Shown: positions 31,834-36,385 of the stretch, one piece after another
Layout of the letters: every line of letters begins with the position of its first letter
Numbering within the stretch: position 1 is the stretch's first letter
Assembly: GCA_017650365.1 (NCBI GenBank)
Contig: JAGCEZ010000086.1
Coordinates: forward strand, 1 to 36,385
Source of the DNA: Fibrobacterales bacterium
GTDB taxonomy: Bacteria > Fibrobacterota > Fibrobacteria > Fibrobacterales > CADBQJ01
Direction of reading: 5' to 3'
DNA: 36,385 bases
Program-made: the position numbers and the translations under genes
Notes under the pieces: generated by a model
What the model saw: the letters and a program-made list of their open reading frames with translations, nothing else
Told to the model about the DNA's origin: nothing
Databases searched by the model: none

Positions 31834-31865
31834 AAGCCGGCCCGGGTCCTCCCCGGAGCCGGCTT
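31834..31865. terminator. hairpin between convergent sbcC and the Lys-tailed gene
   Basis: AAGCCGGC and GCCGGCTT are perfect 8-bp outer arms; an inner CCGGG/CCCGG adds to the stem. It starts 5 nt after the sbcC stop. T-tracts are short on both sides. A second small hairpin, GGGCG-GTC-CGCCC (31874-31886), abuts the stop of the minus-strand gene. Confidence 0.6.
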
Positions 31866-31886
31866 CCGGAAACGGGCGGTCCGCCC

Positions 31887-32318
31887 CTACTTGACCTGGG
31901 CGACGCGCAGCGCGACGCGGCGGTAGTCGTCGCTCTTCTTGTCGAAGCGGTAGTCCTCGATGACGATGTTCCGGCTGAAGAACGTGACGAACTTCACGCC
32001 GTCCTGGCCGAAGGTCCGCGCGACGTAGAGCGCGTCCTCGAAGCAGAGGTTGTTGACGGCGAGGGCCTTTTCGCGGGCCTCCGTCCCTTCGAGGTCGTCC
32101 ACGGCGTAGGCGTCGCACTTGATCGCCAGGAGCCGTTCGAGCATCGCCTTCTGGCTCTTCTTCGAGACGAAGTAGGCGACGGAGCCCGTCAGGTCGACGG
32201 TCCCCGAGCTCTTCTTCGCCGCGGGCTTCTTCGCGGGCGCCTTCTTGGCGACGGTCTTCTTGGCCGGGGTCTTCTTCGCGACGGTCTTCTTGGCGGCGGG
32301 TTTCTTTGCGGTTGCCAT
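31887..32318 (-). CDS. Lys/Ala/Pro-tailed protein with an unknown C-terminal domain
   Basis: 143 residues. The first 37 are almost only Lys, Ala, Pro, Thr and Val in repeats such as KKTVAKK, KKTPAKK and KKPAAKK, like histone H1 or AlgP-type tails, so nucleic-acid or polyanion binding is likely. The rest is a compact domain: VDLTGSVAYFVSKKSQKAMLERLLAIKCDAYAVDD, then VNNLCFEDALYVARTFG, VKFVTFFSRNIVIEDYRFDKKSDDYRRVALRVAQV. I do not recognise it. ATG 32318 has AGGAG 6 nt upstream; an upstream in-frame extension lacks a start and covers the promoter. Single-gene unit, divergent from the deaminase. Confidence 0.8.
   Translation of the reverse strand: MATAKKPAAKKTVAKKTPAKKTVAKKAPAKKPAAKKSSGTVDLTGSVAYFVSKKSQKAMLERLLAIKCDAYAVDDLEGTEAREKALAVNNLCFEDALYVARTFGQDGVKFVTFFSRNIVIEDYRFDKKSDDYRRVALRVAQVK
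32221..32310 (-). repeat. degenerate 15-bp tandem repeats encoding the Lys/Ala tail
   Basis: Short units such as GACGGTCTTCTTGGC recur with small changes on the plus strand and encode 5-residue x-x-A/P-K-K blocks. Unit number is likely to vary between strains. Confidence 0.7.
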
Positions 32319-32352
32319 TTCAGCTCCTGGAAGATGTTCTGTTTCCCTTTGG

Positions 32353-32360
32353 GGAATATA
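32353..32360 (-). promoter_or_regulatory. -7 promoter element TATATTCC (Lys-tailed gene)
   Basis: TAnnTT match on the minus strand, 34 nt before ATG 32318. Its first two bases are the same TA pair that starts the plus-strand element at 32359. Confidence 0.5.
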
Positions 32361-32366
32361 GATTGA
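32359..32366 (+). promoter_or_regulatory. -7 promoter element TAGATTGA (deaminase)
   Basis: TAnnTT match ending 4 nt before ATG 32371; no ribosome site is seen. Confidence 0.55.
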
Positions 32367-32370
32367 AAGC

Positions 32371-32862
32371 ATGGAAGACGAAACGAGAATGCGCGGACTT
32401 CAGGAGAAACTCCGCGCGCTGGTCCGCTCGGGCGCGGGCTGCGGGCCGTTCTACGCGGCCGTGGTCGCGCCGGACGGCGAGGTCGTCGCGGAGGCGGCGA
32501 ACAGCGTGGTCTCCGGGAACTGCAGCCACGACCACGCGGAGATGAACGCGATCCGCCTCGCGGAGGCGCGCCTGGGGACCTGGAACCTCGCCGGCCGGGG
32601 CCTCGTCCTCTACGCCACGGCGGAGCCGTGCATGATGTGCGTCGGGGGGATTCTCTGGAGCGGGATTTCGCGCGTGGTCTACGGCGTCGGGACCGAGGCC
32701 GTGGAGCGCATCGCGGGGTTCGACGAGGGGTTCAAGCCCGCGTGGCGCGAGGAGTTCGCGAAGCGCGGGATCGAGGTCGCCGGGCCCGTGCTCCCGGAAC
32801 TCGGGGAATCCGTCCTGGAGGAGTACGTCGCGCGTTCGGGCGTGATCTACAAGCCCCGCTGA
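32371..32862 (+). CDS. nucleoside/base deaminase (CDA fold, TadA/guanine-deaminase-like)
   Basis: Zinc deaminase of the cytidine-deaminase superfamily, 163 residues. The zinc/catalytic motifs are intact: H55-A-E57 (CSHDHAEMNAIRLAEA) and P86-C87-M-M-C90 (TAEPCMMCVGGILWSGISRVVYG). The second half (IAGFDEGFKPAWREEF...YVARSGVIY) is more like free-base or nucleoside deaminases than tRNA-specific TadA, so guanine deaminase or a related enzyme is the better guess. Single gene between a divergent and a convergent neighbour. Substrate remains open. Confidence 0.85.
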   Translation: MEDETRMRGLQEKLRALVRSGAGCGPFYAAVVAPDGEVVAEAANSVVSGNCSHDHAEMNAIRLAEARLGTWNLAGRGLVLYATAEPCMMCVGGILWSGISRVVYGVGTEAVERIAGFDEGFKPAWREEFAKRGIEVAGPVLPELGESVLEEYVARSGVIYKPR

Positions 32863-32881
32863 GCCCGTTTCCGCGCGGGCG

Positions 32882-33493
32882 TCACTTCGTCGCGAAGTTC
32901 TTCAGGAGCCGCAGGCCCGCTTCGCCCGACTTCTCGGGATGGAACTGCGTCACGACCAGGTTGCCCGCGCACAGGGCGCACGCGAACGTCTGCGAACCGT
33001 AGGTCGTCTTCGCGATCGCGTGTTCCGGGTTCGCCGGCGAGGGGTAGTAGGAGTGGACGAAGTAGAAGTTCGTCCCGTCCGGGATCCCGTCGAAGACGTA
33101 GTGCGGGGTTCCGGCCGTCTTCACCTGGTTCCAGCCCATCTGCGGAATCGCCAGCCCGGGCTCGCTCGCGAACCGGACCGCCTTCCCGGGAATCAGCCCG
33201 AGGCACTCCACGCCGCCGTCCTCCTCGGAGGAGTCGAGCACGATCTGCGAGCCCAGGCAGATGCCCAGCATCGGCTTCCCGAGCTCCACGACGCGCTTCA
33301 GGGTCTCGACGAGACCGGCCGCGCGGAGGTTCTCCATCGCGCTCTTCGCGGCGCCCACGCCCGGGAAGACCACCTTGTCGGCGCGGAGGATGGTTTCGGG
33401 ATCGGAAGTGACGGCGTTTTCGATTCCGAGGAAGTCGAAGGCGTTGGCGACGGAGGTCAAGTTGCCCGCTCTGTAGTCGACGATGGCGATCAT
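32882..33493 (-). CDS. hisH: imidazole glycerol phosphate synthase, glutamine amidotransferase subunit HisH
   Basis: Class I glutaminase subunit that feeds ammonia to HisF in histidine synthesis. 203 residues. Catalytic triad: C79 in GICLGSQ, and H185/E187 in TQFHPEKSG. Other hallmarks: IVDYRAGNLTSVANAF at the start, FPGVGAAKSAM, PQMGWNQV and FVHSYY. Serine replaces the more usual Met after G in the nucleophile elbow (GSQ rather than GMQ). hisF is not in the window, so the histidine genes are scattered or lie elsewhere. Its promoter element overlaps the stop codon of the gene upstream. Confidence 0.96.
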   Translation of the reverse strand: MIAIVDYRAGNLTSVANAFDFLGIENAVTSDPETILRADKVVFPGVGAAKSAMENLRAAGLVETLKRVVELGKPMLGICLGSQIVLDSSEEDGGVECLGLIPGKAVRFASEPGLAIPQMGWNQVKTAGTPHYVFDGIPDGTNFYFVHSYYPSPANPEHAIAKTTYGSQTFACALCAGNLVVTQFHPEKSGEAGLRLLKNFATK

Positions 33494-33497
33494 GGGC

Positions 33498-33505
33498 GAA
33501 ATCTA
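33498..33505 (-). promoter_or_regulatory. -7 promoter element TAGATTTC (hisH)
   Basis: TAnnTTT match ending 4 nt before ATG 33493. Its TAG is also the stop codon of the upstream methyltransferase gene. Confidence 0.5.
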
Positions 33506-34462
33506 GCGAACTTCCAGCGCGACCACGGCGAGGTGGGAGGTTTTCGCGCCCGCGGTCTCGGGGAAGTCCGCCCCCTGGCCGCCGGAGAAGACCAGGCGCG
33601 GGGAGCGGCCGCGGCCTTCGAGCGTTTCGCGCACGACGCGCTCCAGGCGCGGAACGGAGATCGCGGAGCAGTTGGTGCCGAAGAGGAGCAGGCCGCCGGG
33701 GGCGAGAAGCGCGGCCGCGCCGGAGACGAGACCGGGAAGGTCGCGTTCCACGCGGAAGGTCTTCCCCTTGTTCTTGGAGAACGTGGGAGGGTCGACGACG
33801 ATCGCGTCGTAGCGCAGCCCTTTCTTCGCGGCCCAGGCGAGGAACTCCAGGGAGTCCCAGCGCGAGAACTCGGCGCGGCCGGCCCGGTGTCCGTTGAGCC
33901 GGAGGTTGAGCCGGGCGCGATCCAGGATCTTCGCGGAGATGTCCACCTGCTTGAGCGCGGCGGCGCCTCCGAGGTGCGCGTGGACCCCGAAGCTCCCCGT
34001 GTAGCAGAAGAGGTTGAGGAAGCGCCTCCCCCGCATCTCCGCGCCGAAGCGCAGCCGGTGGTCGCGCATGTCCAGGAAGAGCCCGGGATTCACGCCGTCG
34101 GAGAGGTCCACGGCCAGTTTCGCGCGCCCCTCCCGCACCACGGTCCGGGGACGTTCCTCCCCGAGGAACCACTCCGTCTCCGCGTGTTCGAGCGAGGATC
34201 CGTCGGGCGAGGTCCGCCTCTTCGCCACGAGCGCCTTCGGGGAGAACCGTTCCGCGACCGTTTCGCACAACGCGCGGCGGTCGCCCCAGAGGGCGTCGTC
34301 GAAGATCTGGAGCTGCCAGTGGCCGGCGTAGCGGTCGAGCGTCAGGCCCGGCAGTCCGTCGGCCGCGCCGTTGGCCACGCGGTAGGCGTCGGAGGTTTCG
34401 GCGACCGCCGCGCGCCGCTCCAGCGCTGCGTCCAGGAGATCCGCGACGCGGGCGAGGTCCAT
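33503..34462 (-). CDS. class I SAM-dependent rRNA methyltransferase (RlmI/RlmK-like)
   Basis: Probable 23S rRNA cytosine-C5 methyltransferase of the RlmI-like group, about 319 residues. The N-terminal part has GLPGLTLDRYAGHWQLQIF, the linker region seen in RlmI proteins; the catalytic domain has NPGLFLDMRDHRLR, SAM motif I LNLFCYTGSFGVHAHLGG (about 159-176), VDISAKILDRARLNLRLN and the DPPTFSKNKGK motif. The N-terminal PUA domain of E. coli RlmI is shortened or missing. Start is uncertain: ATG 34462 lies 7 nt after the pyrC stop; ATG 34492 would overlap pyrC by 23 bp. The exact target base is not predictable. Confidence 0.86.
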   Translation of the reverse strand: MDLARVADLLDAALERRAAVAETSDAYRVANGAADGLPGLTLDRYAGHWQLQIFDDALWGDRRALCETVAERFSPKALVAKRRTSPDGSSLEHAETEWFLGEERPRTVVREGRAKLAVDLSDGVNPGLFLDMRDHRLRFGAEMRGRRFLNLFCYTGSFGVHAHLGGAAALKQVDISAKILDRARLNLRLNGHRAGRAEFSRWDSLEFLAWAAKKGLRYDAIVVDPPTFSKNKGKTFRVERDLPGLVSGAAALLAPGGLLLFGTNCSAISVPRLERVVRETLEGRGRSPRLVFSGGQGADFPETAGAKTSHLAVVALEVR

Positions 34463-34469
34463 TCCGGAC

Positions 34470-35816
34470 TCAGCTGCGGCCCAGGAATTCAAGCCGTTCG
34501 CCGTTCGCGGCGACTTCGGCCTCGGGGTTTTCGTCGTCCCAGGCGAGCTTCCCGTTCACCCAGGTCTTCAGCACCTTGTGCCGGAACGTCTCCCCTTCGA
34601 ACGGCGACCAGCCGCACTTCGAGGCGACGTCGCGCCGCGTCTCGATCCAGTTTGCCGCCGGATCGACCAGGACGACGTCCGCGCGGTATCCTTCGCGCAG
34701 ATGGCCGCGGTCCACGATGCCGAAGAGCGTCGCGGGCGCGTGCGCGTAGCGCTCCACCACCTGTTCCACGGTGAAGAGCCCCTTGCGCGCCAGTTCGAGC
34801 AGCAGGAGCAGCCCTTCCTGGACGGAGGGGATCCCCGAGGGGGCGTTGAAGTAGGTGTTGCTCTTCTCGGCCAGCAGGTGCGGCGCGTGGTCGGTGCCGA
34901 TCAGGTCGATGCGCCCTTCGCGCACGGCGTGGCGGAGCGCGTCGCGGTCCTTGCGGGTCTTGATCGAGGGGTTGCACTTGATGCGCCCTTCGAGCCGCGC
35001 GTAGTCCGCGTCGGAGAACCAGAGGTGGGCCGGCGTGGCCTCGGCCGTGATCCGCTTCTTGGCGAGCGGCCCGGGCGAGAGGAGCGTCAGTTCGCGTTCG
35101 GTGCTGACGTGCAGCAGGTGCAGGCGCGTGCCGTGCTTGCGGGCGAGGTCGATGGCGAGCGAGGAGGAGCGCCAGCAGGCCTCGGCGCTGCGGATCTGCG
35201 CGTGGAGCGCGAAGGGGACGGCGTCGCCGTGGATGCGGCGGAAGCGCTCCTCGTTGGCCTGGACGATCGGCGTGGATTCGCAGTGCACGGCCAGGAGCGA
35301 GGAGACCGATTCGAAGATGTTTTCCAGCTTGGCGGGCTGGTCCACCAGGAGGTCGCCCGTCGAGGCGCCCATGAAGAGCTTGACGCCGCAGACCTTGGAG
35401 CCGTCGAGCTTCTTGATCTCGGCGGCGTTCTTCTCGGTGGCGCCGAGGTAGAAGGAGTAGTTGACCGCGGAGACCTCCGCGGCGCGGGCGAACTTCTTCT
35501 CCAGCAGTTCGAGCGTGGTCGCGGCGGGGCGGGTGTTCGGCATCTCCATCACCGAGGTGACGCCCCCGCGCGCGGCGGCGCGGCTTTCGGAGAAGATCTC
35601 GGCCTTCTCCTCCATCCCGGGTTCGCGGAAGTGGACGTGGTCGTCGATCATGCCGGGAAGGAGCCACTTCCCGTCGGCCTCCACGACCGTGTCGGCCTTG
35701 CGCGGCGCGATCTCGCGCGAGATTTCCGCGATGCGCCCCTTGGAGATGCGCAGGTCGGACTTGAACCGTCGGCCGCTTTCGAAAAGGGTCGCCCCCTTGA
35801 TCACCACGTCAGACAT
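34470..35816 (-). CDS. pyrC: dihydroorotase
   Basis: Zinc amidohydrolase that cyclises carbamoyl aspartate to dihydroorotate in pyrimidine synthesis. 448 residues, a type I/multifunctional-type dihydroorotase by length and motifs. Metal site: D59-H-V-H in DHVHFREPG (59-67), the KLFMG lysine near 146, H178 in AVHCES, H236 in LLHVSTE and D309 in GTDHAPH. MPNTRPA near 92-98 is also typical. ATG 35816 overlaps the nrdR stop by 8 bp. Coupling to nrdR links pyrimidine supply with dNTP control. Confidence 0.95.
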   Translation of the reverse strand: MSDVVIKGATLFESGRRFKSDLRISKGRIAEISREIAPRKADTVVEADGKWLLPGMIDDHVHFREPGMEEKAEIFSESRAAARGGVTSVMEMPNTRPAATTLELLEKKFARAAEVSAVNYSFYLGATEKNAAEIKKLDGSKVCGVKLFMGASTGDLLVDQPAKLENIFESVSSLLAVHCESTPIVQANEERFRRIHGDAVPFALHAQIRSAEACWRSSSLAIDLARKHGTRLHLLHVSTERELTLLSPGPLAKKRITAEATPAHLWFSDADYARLEGRIKCNPSIKTRKDRDALRHAVREGRIDLIGTDHAPHLLAEKSNTYFNAPSGIPSVQEGLLLLLELARKGLFTVEQVVERYAHAPATLFGIVDRGHLREGYRADVVLVDPAANWIETRRDVASKCGWSPFEGETFRHKVLKTWVNGKLAWDDENPEAEVAANGERLEFLGRS

Positions 35817-36267
35817 TTGCGTCGATTCCTTCGAAGTTCTGCACCTCGCTCGCGAACTCGCCGGCGTCCTTGAAGCGCCGGTAGACCGAGGCGAAGCGCA
35901 CGTAGGCGACCTGGTCGAGCGCGATCAGCTTCTTCATGACCAGGTTCCCGATGCGGGAGTAGCTCACCTCGGCGTTCTCCGTCGCGGCGAGCTCGTTTTC
36001 GATTTCGTCCACGATGCCCCGGATCGCGGCGATTTCGATCGGGCGCTTGGCGCAGGCGATGCGGATGCTGCGCTCCAGCTTGGACCGGTCGAACTCCTGG
36101 TGCGTTCCGTCGCGCTTGACGACGACGATCGGGGCCTTTTCGACGTACTCGTAGGTCGTGAACCGCTTCCCGCAGGCAAGGCACTCGCGGCGGCGTCGGA
36201 TGCTCTCCCCGCTGCTGCGGCTGTCGACCACCTTGTCGCCTTCGTGTTTGCAGTACGGGCAATGCAT
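35809..36267 (-). CDS. nrdR: transcriptional repressor NrdR
   Basis: ATP/dATP-sensing repressor of ribonucleotide reductase genes. 152 residues, normal length. The N-terminal zinc ribbon has C3-P-Y-C6 and C29-L-A-C32 around DSRSSGESIRRRRECLACGKRF; the ATP-cone follows (VVVKRDGTHQEFDRSKLERSIRIACAKRPI...), ending VAYVRFASVYRRFKDAGEF. No nrd gene or obvious NrdR box is in the window. ATG 36267 lies 4 nt after TATTTTTA, so a leaderless transcript is likely. It heads an operon with pyrC and the methyltransferase gene. Confidence 0.97.
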   Translation of the reverse strand: MHCPYCKHEGDKVVDSRSSGESIRRRRECLACGKRFTTYEYVEKAPIVVVKRDGTHQEFDRSKLERSIRIACAKRPIEIAAIRGIVDEIENELAATENAEVSYSRIGNLVMKKLIALDQVAYVRFASVYRRFKDAGEFASEVQNFEGIDANV

Positions 36268-36271
36268 GGCC

Positions 36272-36279
36272 TAAAAATA
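36272..36279 (-). promoter_or_regulatory. -7 promoter element TATTTTTA (nrdR operon)
   Basis: TAnnTTT match on the minus strand, in the only AT-rich patch of the surrounding 200 bp; 4 nt before the ATG. Confidence 0.55.
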
Positions 36280-36280
36280 G

Positions 36281-36385
36281 TCAGCGATGGGGACGCCGGC
36301 CCCAGCCGCCGGAGGCGGGCCGACCTCCCGGGCCCGGGGCCTGCGGGCGCGGGGCGCCCTGCCCGGGCCTCTCGCCGCGCGCGGC
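36281..36385 (-). CDS. possible C-terminal tail of a Gly/Pro/Arg-rich protein, partial
   Basis: Reading the minus strand from the window edge, one frame stays open for 34 codons to TGA at 36281-36283. It encodes a Gly/Pro/Arg-rich tail containing PGPGGRPASGGWGRRPHR, like disordered tails of RNA-binding proteins. The stop sits just before the nrdR promoter, as expected for an upstream gene. The rest lies outside the window, and GC-rich sequence can give such frames by chance. Confidence 0.35.
   Translation of the reverse strand, partial: AARGERPGQGAPRPQAPGPGGRPASGGWGRRPHR

Noticed and set aside
32863-32880. GCCCG/CGGGC inverted repeat between the deaminase and hisH stops as a terminator.
   Set aside because: Only 5 bp of stem with an 8-nt loop and no T-tract; expected often by chance in such GC-rich DNA.
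32882-33493. A histidine biosynthesis operon around hisH.
   Set aside because: No other his gene is present; the neighbours are nrdR, pyrC, a methyltransferase and a deaminase.
5939-36279. A consistent -33 (TTG/TTTG) element 19-21 bp upstream of the -7 elements.
   Set aside because: I looked upstream of the phosphatase, greB, sigma, sbcD, glycosyltransferase and nrdR elements and found no shared TTTG at fixed spacing.

Overview
The window is a strongly GC-rich, densely coded bacterial chromosome segment with about 37 genes, mostly in short operons whose members abut or overlap by 1-11 bp. The cell is Gram-negative: it carries an RND/MFP/TolC efflux set, lipoproteins, and several outer-membrane beta-barrel-type proteins ending in Phe. 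Upstream of first genes I repeatedly see TAnnTT(TG), the -7 promoter type known from Bacteroidetes. In at least nine cases it lies only 4-8 nt before the start codon. With a compact RpoD-type sigma factor lacking region 1.1, this suggests the FCB superphylum. Fibrobacterota is my best guess, not proven; Fibrobacter succinogenes itself is far less GC-rich (about 48 %). No CRISPR array, insertion sequence, prophage, tRNA or rRNA was found.

Layout. 1-4117 (-): tetR-tolC-hlyD-acrB-type efflux operon with two palindromes upstream of tetR. 4267-5930 (-): low-molecular-weight phosphatase, metallophosphoesterase, rlmH. 5979-7255 (+): SlyD-like prolyl isomerase and rpiA, then a strong hairpin. 7407-15358 (-): a four-gene export operon with a jelly-roll-like exported protein and three large related outer-membrane proteins; this is the most system-like unknown here. 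15495-19494 (-): glycosyltransferase, lysylphosphatidylglycerol-synthase/flippase-like membrane protein, ABC-F ATPase. 19619-22034 (+): sigma factor, YqgE/AlgH, metallo-beta-lactamase-fold protein. 22060-23101 (-): three-gene cluster of a membrane protein, a small Cys protein carrying a duplicated 30-bp repeat, and an LpdD-like domain. 23135-24402 (+): greB and tatD. 24399-25738 (-): two lipoproteins. 25826-31829 (+): pepA, hypoxanthine-DNA glycosylase, then sbcD-sbcC with its own promoter. 31887-32318 (-): Lys/Ala-tailed small protein. 32371-32862 (+): nucleoside deaminase. 32882-36267 (-): nrdR-pyrC-rlmI-like, then hisH with its own promoter. 36281-36385 (-): probable tail of another gene.

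Most genes are housekeeping: RNA modification, pentose phosphate, pyrimidine and histidine synthesis, dNTP control, repair and transcription. Less ordinary are the export operon and its operator-like inverted repeat, the leaderless promoter architecture with back-to-back divergent elements, the 22060-23101 cluster, and the Lys-tailed protein. No stretch over 300 bases lacks a gene; the longest gap is about 150 bp (7256-7406) and holds two terminator hairpins.
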